Assembly (NCBI RefSeq): GCF_001809535.1
Contig: NZ_KV797946.1
Location: forward strand, 1-39,348
Direction of reading: 5' to 3'
Source: Aerococcus sp. HMSC062A02
GTDB taxonomy: Bacteria; Bacillota; Bacilli; Lactobacillales; Aerococcaceae
Length of the DNA stretch: 39,348 bases
How positions within the stretch are numbered: position 1 is the stretch's first letter; the number at the start of each line of letters is the position of its first letter. Positions 1-6,452 of the stretch are shown here, piece after piece. Both the position numbers and the translations under genes were made by a program. The notes beneath the pieces were generated by a model. That model searched no databases. It saw nothing but the letters and a program-made list of their open reading frames with translations, and had not been told where the DNA came from.

Positions 1-32
1 GGAGATCGCGGGTTCAATTCCCGTCGGGACCG
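1..32 (+). tRNA. tRNA-Asp-like, 3' part only
   Basis: The window opens inside a tRNA. The visible part holds the end of the variable region, a T arm with GGTTCAATTCC, the acceptor strand CGGGACC and discriminator G, with no encoded CCA. It closely matches the 3' third of the complete tRNA-Asp at 610-682, so Asp is the likely identity, but the anticodon lies outside the window. Confidence 0.6.
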
Positions 33-49
33 TAATTTTATTCATCAAT

Positions 50-120
50 GCGGGTGTAGTTTAGTGGTAAAACCACAGCCTTCCAAGCTGTTGTCGCGAG
101 TTCGATTCTCGTCACCCGCT
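50..120 (+). tRNA. tRNA-Gly (anticodon TCC)
   Basis: A full cloverleaf can be folded. The acceptor stem GCGGGTG pairs with CACCCGC, the anticodon stem ACAGC/GCTGT encloses the loop CTTCCAA, and the T arm carries GTTCGATTC. The discriminator is T (U73), usual for glycine tRNA. CCA is not encoded, so it must be added after transcription. Confidence 0.95.
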
Positions 121-126
121 TCTTAT

Positions 127-200
<74 letters not shown>

Positions 201-214
201 TTACAAGTAAATAT

Positions 215-303
215 GGAGAATTACTCAAGAGGCTGAAGAGGACGGTTTGCTAAATCGTTAGGCGGCTTATCGCCGCGCAAGGGTTCGAATCCCTTATTCT
301 CCG
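215..303 (+). tRNA. tRNA-Ser (anticodon GCT)
   Basis: A class II tRNA with a long variable arm. The acceptor GGAGAAT pairs with ATTCTCC. The anticodon loop contains TTTGCTAAA, giving GCT, which reads AGC/AGU codons. The discriminator is G, the normal serine base. CCA is not encoded. Compare the second serine tRNA at 415-504, which ends in T. Confidence 0.95.
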
Positions 304-321
304 TTTTGTGTTATTAACTTA

Positions 322-393
322 GGCCCGTTGGTCAAGCGGTTAAGACACCGCCCTTTCACGGCGGTAACACGGGTTCGAATCCCGTACGGGTCA
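322..393 (+). tRNA. tRNA-Glu (anticodon TTC), copy 1
   Basis: The acceptor GGCCCGT pairs with ACGGGTC, with one G-T wobble. The anticodon loop CTTTCAC reads TTC, the T arm is GGGTTCGAATCCC, and the discriminator is A. The 72-base gene is repeated without a visible difference at 781-852. Confidence 0.95.
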
Positions 394-414
394 TTGCTTA
401 ACTTTGATATACAT

Positions 415-504
415 GGAGGATTACCCAAGTCCGGCTGAAGGGAACGGTCTTGAAAACCGTCAGGTGGGTCAAACCACGCAAGGGTTCGAATCCCTTATCC
501 TCCT
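415..504 (+). tRNA. tRNA-Ser (anticodon TGA)
   Basis: A class II tRNA with a long variable arm. The acceptor GGAGGAT pairs with ATCCTCC, and the anticodon loop TCTTGAAAA reads TGA (UCN codons). The base after the acceptor stem is T, so the discriminator would be U73, whereas serine tRNAs normally carry G73 and the tRNA-Ser(GCT) of this cluster does. Confidence 0.93.
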
Positions 505-515
505 TTTATTAATAT

Positions 516-588
516 CGCGGAGTAGAGCAGTTGGCAGCTCGTCGGGCTCATAACCCGGAGGTCGCAGGTTCGAGTCCTGCCTCCGCAA
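516..588 (+). tRNA. initiator tRNA-fMet (anticodon CAT)
   Basis: The acceptor stem CGCGGAG faces CTCCGCA, leaving the C1-A72 mismatch typical of bacterial initiator tRNA. The anticodon stem has the three G-C pairs next to the loop (GGG CTCATAA CCC) that also mark the initiator. The discriminator is A. CCA is not encoded. Confidence 0.95.
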
Positions 589-609
589 TTACGAGCATAA
601 TATATACTT

Positions 610-682
610 GGTCCGGTGGTGTAGGGGTTAACATGCCTGCCTGTCACGCAGGAGATCGCGGGTTCAAATCCCGTCCGGACCG
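610..682 (+). tRNA. tRNA-Asp (anticodon GTC)
   Basis: The acceptor GGTCCGG pairs with CCGGACC, the anticodon loop CTGTCAC reads GTC, the T arm is GGTTCAAATCC, and the discriminator is G as usual for Asp. CCA is not encoded. Confidence 0.95.
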
Positions 683-692
683 TTTTCTTTTT

Positions 693-765
693 GGTCCAAT
701 AGCTCAGTTGGTAGAGCACTTGATTGAAGCTCAAGGTGTCGGCAGTTCGACTCTGTCTTGGACCA
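693..765 (+). tRNA. tRNA-Phe (anticodon GAA)
   Basis: The acceptor GGTCCAA pairs with TTGGACC. The anticodon stem CTTGA/TCAAG encloses the loop TTGAAGC, giving GAA. The D arm is AGCTCAGTTGGTAGAGC and the discriminator is A. CCA is not encoded. Confidence 0.94.
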
Positions 766-780
766 TTACATGCTAATATT

Positions 781-852
781 GGCCCGTTGGTCAAGCGGTT
801 AAGACACCGCCCTTTCACGGCGGTAACACGGGTTCGAATCCCGTACGGGTCA
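781..852 (+). tRNA. tRNA-Glu (anticodon TTC), copy 2
   Basis: Appears identical over 72 bases to the tRNA-Glu at 322-393, suggesting a recent duplication or gene conversion within the cluster. It is the last tRNA before the terminator at 858-891. Confidence 0.95.
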
Positions 853-857
853 TTTAT

Positions 858-891
858 AAAGGTTGGGAATCTGTCCCAGCCTTTATTTTTT
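858..891 (+). terminator. Rho-independent terminator of the tRNA cluster
   Basis: The perfect stem AAAGGTTGGGA/TCCCAGCCTTT with a short loop is followed by a run of T. It ends the tRNA transcription unit just before the mreC promoter. Confidence 0.9.
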
Positions 892-914
892 TATCTGAGA
901 TTTTTCTCGCTTTA

Positions 915-943
915 TTGATTGTTCGTCTAAAGTTAGCTATAAT
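915..943 (+). promoter_or_regulatory. Sigma-A-type promoter of mreCD
   Basis: TTGATT at 915-920 and TATAAT at 938-943 are separated by 17 bp. The position, between the tRNA terminator and mreC, fits a separate promoter for mreCD. Confidence 0.75.
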
Positions 944-995
944 TATGTAATGAAATATTATACAAAATTTGATTGAATTGAAGGGAAAGATAAGT

Positions 996-1907
996 TTGCG
1001 GCAGTTTTTGAAAAAGAGAAAATTGATTGTGCTGCTTGTGAGTATCATGACCTCCCTGAGTTTAATTTTCTTCTCGCTCTTTGGTAGTCATGAAACCCCT
1101 AAGCCTATTTCCTGGATGAATGATCTAACAGCTGTCGTTGGGAGAGCAGTATCTTCGCCAGGGAATTTTGTGATGAATTTTGGGGATTCGGTTGCTTCAT
1201 TGAAGAATACCTATGAAGAAAATCAATCGTTGAAAAAGCAAATTGGGGTCCTCCAAGATTTAAAAGTACAGAATGAAAGTTTAAAAGCTGAAAATAAGGA
1301 ACTCAATGATCTCTTAGAAATTAAGCCAACCCTGGTGGATAAAAAAGTCATTGGCGGTAATGTCATTGCCCGGTCACCAGACTTTTGGGTGGATTATATT
1401 ACTATCGACTTGGGCTCCAATAATAGCCTGACAACGGATATGTCGGTCATGAGTGCGAGCGGCTTGATTGGACGGATTGTGGAAGTGAATCCAACAAGTT
1501 CCAAGGTCCAATTACTGACTTCAACAGCTAATAATTCAATGGAAGTTGCTGCTAGCATCCAGATTAAGGATCAGATTGTTCATGGGGTGATCAAGGAGTA
1601 TGACCGGAAAGAACAAGAACTTATCCTCACTCAGGTCGCCCAAGATGCTAAAATCAACAAGGGAGATATGGTCACTACCTCTGGCCTAGGCGGGGTTTCG
1701 CCTGAAGGGATTATTATTGGTGAGGTGGTCGAGGCGAAGACGGACGAATTTGGCCTCTCCCAGAAGGTTCGGGTTAAACCGGCGGCTGACTTTGATGATA
1801 TCCGCAAGGTCTTTGTAGTGATGCAGGACGAAGAAGCCAAGCAGGCTAGAGAAGAAGCTGAGCAGGCAGAAGGAGAGGGAACTGATGAAGATTCAAGCAA
1901 TGAGTAA
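996..1907 (+). CDS. mreC: Rod-shape-determining protein MreC
   Basis: MreC is a bitopic membrane protein that links the MreB cytoskeleton to the wall-elongation machinery. The chosen TTG start has a weak Shine-Dalgarno (AAGGGAAAGA, 981-990); another in-frame TTG at 969 has no ribosome site. The protein (about 303 aa) begins with basic residues and one membrane helix (residues about 8-28). A coiled coil follows (about 60-105), then the beta-rich MreC domain with GGNVIARSPDFW and SASGLIGRIVEV. The tail is acidic and Glu/Ala-rich. mreD overlaps its end by 23 bases. There is no mreB in the window, as is common when mreCD stand alone in coccoid Lactobacillales. The family call is firm; the start is uncertain. 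Confidence 0.9.
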   Translation: MRQFLKKRKLIVLLVSIMTSLSLIFFSLFGSHETPKPISWMNDLTAVVGRAVSSPGNFVMNFGDSVASLKNTYEENQSLKKQIGVLQDLKVQNESLKAENKELNDLLEIKPTLVDKKVIGGNVIARSPDFWVDYITIDLGSNNSLTTDMSVMSASGLIGRIVEVNPTSSKVQLLTSTANNSMEVAASIQIKDQIVHGVIKEYDRKEQELILTQVAQDAKINKGDMVTTSGLGGVSPEGIIIGEVVEAKTDEFGLSQKVRVKPAADFDDIRKVFVVMQDEEAKQAREEAEQAEGEGTDEDSSNE

Positions 1908-2421
1908 TTACTTTCGTCGGCGCTTTGCTCTTCCTATTCTCTTGATTCTTATCTTATTACTTGACGGTTCCTTGCAGGTGATGCTTTTGAAGAATTTGGG
2001 TGAAGTCAATTATTCGATGACTTCCTCGCTCACAATCATTGCCTTGACTATCCTGAGTATTTACTGCCAAAGGGTGAATCTCCTCTATCTTTCGGTTATC
2101 GTCATAGGCTTTATCTTCGATACCTATTACTCCCGGGTGCTTGGTGTTAATCTCTTCATCATGCCATTGATTTGTTTTGCTACTCGCTATTTTGCCCAGC
2201 ACTTCCGCATAAACTTTTACAGTGTTTGGTTTTGGACCATGATTGTCTATCTCACTTATGGCCATTTGATTTACTTTATTTTTTCTATTTTTAATTTAGA
2301 AAAACCCCAGTACGGGATCTTTCTCTTCCAGCATCTGCTGCCTTCCTTGCTCTTTAACGGCTTGATGGCTTTTATCTTGAATTACTGCTTGGAACGATTT
2401 GCCGAATGGATAAATAAGTAA
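1885..2421 (+). CDS. mreD: Rod-shape-determining protein MreD
   Basis: A 178-residue, strongly hydrophobic protein with about five membrane helices and a short basic N-terminus, the size and profile of MreD, the membrane partner of MreC in cell-wall elongation. Start: ATG at 1885, behind AGGAGAGGG (1871-1879) inside the end of mreC. A second in-frame ATG at 1900 is less well spaced. Translational coupling with mreC is likely because of the overlap. MreD sequences are poorly conserved, so the call rests on position, length and topology as much as on residues. Confidence 0.85.
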   Translation: MKIQAMSNYFRRRFALPILLILILLLDGSLQVMLLKNLGEVNYSMTSSLTIIALTILSIYCQRVNLLYLSVIVIGFIFDTYYSRVLGVNLFIMPLICFATRYFAQHFRINFYSVWFWTMIVYLTYGHLIYFIFSIFNLEKPQYGIFLFQHLLPSLLFNGLMAFILNYCLERFAEWINK

Positions 2422-2428
2422 AAAAGGC

Positions 2429-2456
2429 TTGCAAAATTTCAAAACTTGTCTATAAT
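2429..2456 (+). promoter_or_regulatory. Promoter of the T-box/ABC transporter transcript
   Basis: TTGCAA (2429-2434) and TATAAT (2451-2456) lie 16 bp apart immediately after mreD. The predicted transcript starts near 2463, at the front of the first T-box leader. No comparable promoter was found before the second leader. Confidence 0.65.
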
Positions 2457-2462
2457 GAGTAT

Positions 2463-2702
2463 AAGTTAAAGAAAAAAAGCGTTGATTGGAAGAGGTCATC
2501 AAAGACTTGCCAAGAGAGATTATGGTCGCTGCGAATAATCCAAGTCTGATGTCTACACACCCATGAGCTGGTTTTGTACCCGTGTTTGAGCGTTAATCAA
2601 GTGTAAACTTTACACACAGAGATAGTCTATGTGAGTAGGCTATGAACAAAGGTGGAACCACGTAATTAACGTCCTTTCGTATGATACGAAAGGATTTTTT
2701 TA
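2463..2702 (+). promoter_or_regulatory. T-box leader 1 (tandem pair), with terminator
   Basis: T-box riboswitches sense uncharged tRNA and prevent termination. The T-box core AAAGGTGGAACCACG lies at 2648-2662, and the competing terminator TCCTTTCGTAT/ATACGAAAGGA with a T run at 2672-2700. Upstream stem-loops include AGACTTG/CAAGTCT with the AGAGAG element, GTGTAAA/TTTACAC and ATAG/CTAT. The bulge TGGA would pair with NCCA of a tRNA whose discriminator is U. I could not assign the specifier codon with confidence. It is followed directly by a second T-box, so both lie on one transcript. Confidence 0.85.
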
Positions 2703-2704
2703 TT

Positions 2705-2955
2705 AATAGGAAATGATGTTGACGGGAAAAAGTTTAGGATGGTCTTTACAGAGAGCTAGGCGAGCTGAGAGCTAGCAAGACCTACTAAATGGCACACCCC
2801 AGAGTTGCTAATCGGAAATGCTTAGCCGTGTTGGAGCGTTAATCCTGTGTCAGTTCGTCTGACATGCTGAGGCTAGCCATGTGAATGTCTAGCGAATAAA
2901 GGTGGCACCACGTCTTCTAACGTCCTTTAGTCAATGACTAGAGGACGTTTTATTA
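2705..2955 (+). promoter_or_regulatory. T-box leader 2 (tandem pair), with terminator
   Basis: The second T-box of the pair. The core AAAGGTGGCACCACG lies at 2898-2912, and the terminator AACGTCCTTTAGTC/GACTAGAGGACGTT at 2919-2952 has only a short T run. Stem I shows GGTCTT/AAGACC with AGAGAGCTAG/CTAGC above it, and GAGCGTTAATC is shared with leader 1. The bulge TGGC would pair with a tRNA whose discriminator is G, unlike leader 1 (U). The two leaders therefore probably read different tRNAs. The downstream gene is an amino-acid ABC transporter. Confidence 0.85.
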
Positions 2956-2982
2956 TGATTAAATAAAGAAAGGATGACTCCC

Positions 2983-4416
2983 ATGAAAAAAATGCTGAAA
3001 CTGAGCTCCATTGTTTGGCTCTTCGCACTATTTTTCCCCTTATTATCTGTTTTTTCAAGCCCAGTTGAGGCTAAGGAGAACCACTATGTGATTGGGTTGG
3101 ATGATACTTTCTCTCCCATGGGTTTTCGGGATAATGAAGGAAATTTAGTTGGTTTCGATATTGACCTCGCTCGGGCAGTGGCTGACCTCAATGGTTGGTC
3201 GATTGATTTCCAACCGATTGACTGGTCAATGAAGGAGACCGAGTTAAATACGGGAAATATTGATATGATCTGGAATGGTTTTGGGATTACCCCTGAACGG
3301 GAGAAGCAATTTCTCCTGACCGAACCCTATATTGATAGTAAACAAATGATTATTACCCGCGCCGATGATCCCATCGATGACTTGGAAGACTTAGCTGGAA
3401 AGAAAGTCGGCAGCCAGAGCGGATCGACCACAGCAGAAGAAATGAAGACCTGGCCGAATAATCTTTACCAACGCTTAGATGGCCAACCAGTTCTTTATCC
3501 AAGTTATAATGAAGTATTTGCTGATCTGGATGCTGGACGGATCGATGCCATTGCCACTGGAACCATTTATGGTCTCTACACCCTCCAGCAGCGCCCAGAA
3601 GGCCAGTACAAATACTTCGTCAATGAGGAATATGTCGAACCCATGGCGGTAGCTTTGCGTAAGGAAGATACCCAATTAAAGGAAACGATTGATCAGAGTA
3701 TCCAAACATTGAAAGAGAATGGAAAATACGATGAAATTTATGATAAGTGGTTTGCTGGTGACCAAACGGCTGACCGGGGGAACTCCCTTGTGATGACAGT
3801 TCTCCCATCCTTACTGTCAGCTTTTAAGATGACTTTTCTCATCTTTATTGTTGTCTTAGTACTCAGTATCCCTATTGGTTTCTTGATCGCTATTCTTAGG
3901 GTCTTTGGCCCTAAGTGGTTGCAAGGCTTGATTGAGGCTTATGTCTTTGTGATGCGGGGCAGTCCACTGATGCTACAATTGATGGTTTTCTTCTTTGGTT
4001 TACCTTATATCGGATTGAGTTTAGACCGCTTTACCGCAGCGATTTTTGCCTTTGTCATTAACTATGCCGCTTACTTTACTGAAATCTTCCGCGGGGGTAT
4101 TTCCTCTGTACCAGATGGTCAGTTTGAAAGCATTAACGTCCTAGGAATCGGTCATGTCCGAGGCTTTAGACGGATTATCCTACCCCAGGTCATGAAGATC
4201 GTTATGCCCTCTGTCGGTAATGAAGTGATTTCTTTAGTCAAAGATACCTCTCTCGTCTATGTGATCGGCCTGGGAGAACTTTTAAGGGCAGGGTCTATTG
4301 CCGCTAATACCTACGCTACTCTGACCCCTTATCTTCTCTGTGGGGCAATTTACTTACTCTTTACAGCCGTGGTAACCTTCTTCTTGAAACGTCTCGAAGG
4401 CCGCATCGACTGGTAG
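2983..4416 (+). CDS. Amino-acid ABC transporter, fused substrate-binding protein and permease
   Basis: A 477-residue fusion of the GlnP/ArtQ type. A signal/anchor (residues 1-30) is followed by a type-3 periplasmic amino-acid-binding domain (about 33-265; FSPMGFRDNEGNLVGFDIDL and IDMIWNGFGITPER). A BPD_transp_1 permease with several helices follows (about 280-477; the EAA-like loop includes NVLGIGHVRGFRRIILPQ). It imports a polar amino acid together with the ATPase encoded at 4433. Start: ATG 2983 gives about nine bases to AAAGG, whereas ATG 2974 touches the ribosome site. Two T-boxes precede it, so it is induced by shortage of charged tRNA. The substrate cannot be read from sequence; the T-box discriminators point to U73 and G73 tRNAs. 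Confidence 0.9.
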   Translation: MKKMLKLSSIVWLFALFFPLLSVFSSPVEAKENHYVIGLDDTFSPMGFRDNEGNLVGFDIDLARAVADLNGWSIDFQPIDWSMKETELNTGNIDMIWNGFGITPEREKQFLLTEPYIDSKQMIITRADDPIDDLEDLAGKKVGSQSGSTTAEEMKTWPNNLYQRLDGQPVLYPSYNEVFADLDAGRIDAIATGTIYGLYTLQQRPEGQYKYFVNEEYVEPMAVALRKEDTQLKETIDQSIQTLKENGKYDEIYDKWFAGDQTADRGNSLVMTVLPSLLSAFKMTFLIFIVVLVLSIPIGFLIAILRVFGPKWLQGLIEAYVFVMRGSPLMLQLMVFFFGLPYIGLSLDRFTAAIFAFVINYAAYFTEIFRGGISSVPDGQFESINVLGIGHVRGFRRIILPQVMKIVMPSVGNEVISLVKDTSLVYVIGLGELLRAGSIAANTYATLTPYLLCGAIYLLFTAVVTFFLKRLEGRIDW

Positions 4417-4432
4417 TAGAAAGGAGCATAAG

Positions 4433-5104
4433 ATGGCTTTATATGTAGAAGGGCTTTCCAAAGCCTATAACAAGAACCAAATTATTGACCAGTTTACTTG
4501 CCAAATTGAAGGAGGGGAAATTGTTATTCTTCTCGGCAAGTCAGGGACTGGGAAGACAACCTTTATGCGTTTAATCAATAACTTAGAAAAAGCAGACCAA
4601 GGCAGCATCCGCATCAATGACCAATACCTCTGCCAAGCAGCTGAGTCTGGGGCCCGTTATTTAAGTAAGGCCGACCAGCGTGCTTACCAGAATAACCTCG
4701 GCATGGTCTTCCAAGATTTCCAATTATTTCCCAATTTTACGGTATTGGAAAATCTGATGGAGGCTCCTTTAGCTCAAAAGCTGGCCAGTCCTGAAGCAAT
4801 CAAAGCCCAGGCCTTAGACCTCCTAGCCAAGGTCGGCTTATCTGATAAGGCAGAGGTTAAACCCTCAACCCTGTCAGGAGGGCAAAAACAGCGAGTGGCG
4901 ATTGCCCGGGCCCTGATGTTGAATCCAGATGTGATTTGTTTTGATGAACCGACCTCAGCTTTGGACCGGGAATCGGCCAATCAAGTGGGTGCCCTGATCC
5001 AAGAACTTGCCGATAGTGGCCAAGCAGTTCTGATTGTCACCCACGATACGGAATTCGGTCGTGAATACGGGACAAGAATCATTTCTTCGAGTGACTTTAA
5101 ATAA
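4433..5104 (+). CDS. Amino-acid ABC transporter ATP-binding protein
   Basis: A 223-residue GlnQ-like ATPase that energises the permease encoded just upstream. It shows Walker A GKSGTGKTT near residue 36, the Q-loop segment MVFQDFQLFPNFTVLEN, signature LSGGQKQRVAIARAL near 147, Walker B VICFDEPTSALD near 165 and the switch histidine in VTHD. The gap to the permease gene is 16 bases with AAAGGAG before ATG, so the two form one operon. It is slightly shorter than typical GlnQ (about 240 residues), the difference lying at the C-terminus. Confidence 0.93.
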   Translation: MALYVEGLSKAYNKNQIIDQFTCQIEGGEIVILLGKSGTGKTTFMRLINNLEKADQGSIRINDQYLCQAAESGARYLSKADQRAYQNNLGMVFQDFQLFPNFTVLENLMEAPLAQKLASPEAIKAQALDLLAKVGLSDKAEVKPSTLSGGQKQRVAIARALMLNPDVICFDEPTSALDRESANQVGALIQELADSGQAVLIVTHDTEFGREYGTRIISSSDFK

Positions 5105-5110
5105 GCAATA

Positions 5111-5155
5111 AAAAGCAGGATCCTTCCCCTCAATTAGGGGCGGGATCCTGCTTTT
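5111..5155. terminator. Bidirectional terminator between convergent genes
   Basis: The long stem AAAAGCAGGATCC...GGGATCCTGCTTTT also pairs CCCC with GGGG inside. A on one side and T on the other allow it to work for both the ABC transporter (plus) and the EIIC gene (minus). Confidence 0.85.
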
Positions 5156-5181
5156 AAGCTTTAGTCGCTTGGTAAAGTGAT

Positions 5182-6312
5182 TTAGTCAGCAACAATCTCA
5201 TTGACATCTTCATCGGGTAAATCGGTGAAGGGGCGGAAGTAGACGAGAGCAAAGGCCACGCCAAAGGAAATAGCAATGGAGATGAGGCAGTTAATCAAGT
5301 TGGACATGTCCCCATCTGGGCTGATAAAGATAGGAAGGGCAGCAATTCCTGGGTTGGCAAAGGCAAAGGCATAAACCTGGCTGATACCGGCGTAGAGTCC
5401 GCCTGCCAGTCCGCCGACGATCGAAGCCATCAGAACGGACTTAATAGGGATGGCGACGCCGTAGAGGCCTGGCTGGGAGACGCCCATGGCAGCTGTTACA
5501 CAAGCTGACAAGTTATACTGCTTGTAGGCACTGTGCTTGGTCTTAAAGAAGACAGCCAGGACAGCACCTGATAGGGCCATATTGGCGGCCAGCATGCCAG
5601 GGTTAAAGAAGGTATCTGTACCGGTTGCTGCAATGGTTTGGGTAACAACCGGGAAGAGGGCATAATGGGCGCCAAACATGACCACGAAGAGGCCAAAACC
5701 TCCTAAGAGGGCAGGCACCAACCATTCGGCTCTGGAGCTGAGGAAGTCCACTAAGGCAACCAAGCCGTCGCCTAGAACAGTCCCGAGCGGGCCTAAAACT
5801 GAAATTCCCAGTATACAGGTTGTGAGCAGGACCAGGACAGGAGCGAAGACTCCACGCACAATCTCTGGAATGACCTTGTACCAGAACTTTTCAATATAGG
5901 ACTGGGCAAAAGTGATCAGAATAATAGGGATTACGGAACTAGGGTAGTTACCTGGTGGGAGAGGGATGCCAAAGAAGTCCGCGCTCCCATCATAATTGGC
6001 CAATTCGCTGGTAATTTCCGGATGGAGTAAGAAGGCAGCAGTCGCCATAGCCAGGATCTGGTTGGCCCCAAAGACCTTGGCGGCTGAATTAGCGAGCAAG
6101 ATAGGGAGAAAATAAAAGACAGCATTGGAAATGGAGTTGAGGATAATGTACTCTGCTTTGCCTTCCTGGATTAAAGAAAAGCTATGCAAGAGAATGGTAA
6201 TCCCTTGGAGAATACCGGCTGCCGTAAGTCCGATCAAAATCGGCGCAAATATTTCCTTAATGGCATTGAGAACCTTATCCAAAAAAGAAAGTTCTTCTTG
6301 AGTTTCAGACAT
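5182..6312 (-). CDS. Orphan PTS EIIC-like membrane protein
   Basis: A 376-residue polytopic membrane protein of the glucose/beta-glucoside EIIC superfamily, the sugar channel of phosphotransferase systems. It has the APILIGLTAAGILQGI-type start, LFPVVTQTI and a central region GVSQPGLYGVAIP (about residue 277). In known members this loop reads GITEP, and its Glu contacts the sugar; here it is Gln, with Ser for Thr. No EIIB or EIIA domain is attached or encoded nearby, so it would need partners elsewhere or may not phosphorylate its substrate. The start at 6312 is set by AAAGGAGG eight bases upstream; an upstream in-frame ATG at 6360 lies inside the promoter palindrome. It lies behind citM on the same strand but is separated by a terminator. 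Confidence 0.8.
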   Translation of the reverse strand: MSETQEELSFLDKVLNAIKEIFAPILIGLTAAGILQGITILLHSFSLIQEGKAEYIILNSISNAVFYFLPILLANSAAKVFGANQILAMATAAFLLHPEITSELANYDGSADFFGIPLPPGNYPSSVIPIILITFAQSYIEKFWYKVIPEIVRGVFAPVLVLLTTCILGISVLGPLGTVLGDGLVALVDFLSSRAEWLVPALLGGFGLFVVMFGAHYALFPVVTQTIAATGTDTFFNPGMLAANMALSGAVLAVFFKTKHSAYKQYNLSACVTAAMGVSQPGLYGVAIPIKSVLMASIVGGLAGGLYAGISQVYAFAFANPGIAALPIFISPDGDMSNLINCLISIAISFGVAFALVYFRPFTDLPDEDVNEIVAD

Positions 6313-6335
6313 ATTTTGTCCTCCTTTAATGTATT

Positions 6336-6373
6336 TTGACTCATCTTCATTATATAACATGAATAAGAGTCAA
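6336..6373. promoter_or_regulatory. Inverted repeat over the EIIC promoter region
   Basis: TTGACTC and GAGTCAA, plus TTCAT and ATGAA, form a 38-bp interrupted palindrome. Its centre TATATAAC contains a -10-like TATAAT on the minus strand. It sits about 24 bases upstream of the EIIC start codon. The arrangement is that of a repressor operator overlapping a promoter. The inner half-sites resemble the palindrome upstream of citM. Confidence 0.5.
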
Positions 6374-6410
6374 TAGCAAAAAGGAAGGGGCTTTTCTGTA
6401 AAAGAAACAA

Positions 6411-6438
6411 AAAAGCGTGAAATATTTTTCACGCTTTT
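6411..6438 (-). terminator. Terminator of the citrate transporter gene
   Basis: The perfect stem AAAAGCGTGAAA/TTTCACGCTTTT with a four-base loop lies just after the citM stop on the minus strand. It separates citM from the EIIC gene. Confidence 0.85.
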
Positions 6439-6452
6439 AATGCAAAATTCTT

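Noticed and set aside
495-818. Minus-strand 107-codon frame across the tRNA cluster
   Set aside because: It covers three tRNA genes and part of two more; the apparent protein is the reverse complement of tRNA sequence.
969-995. mreC start at TTG 969
   Set aside because: No ribosome site precedes it; TTG 996 has AAGGGAAAGA at a suitable distance. Not excluded, only less likely.
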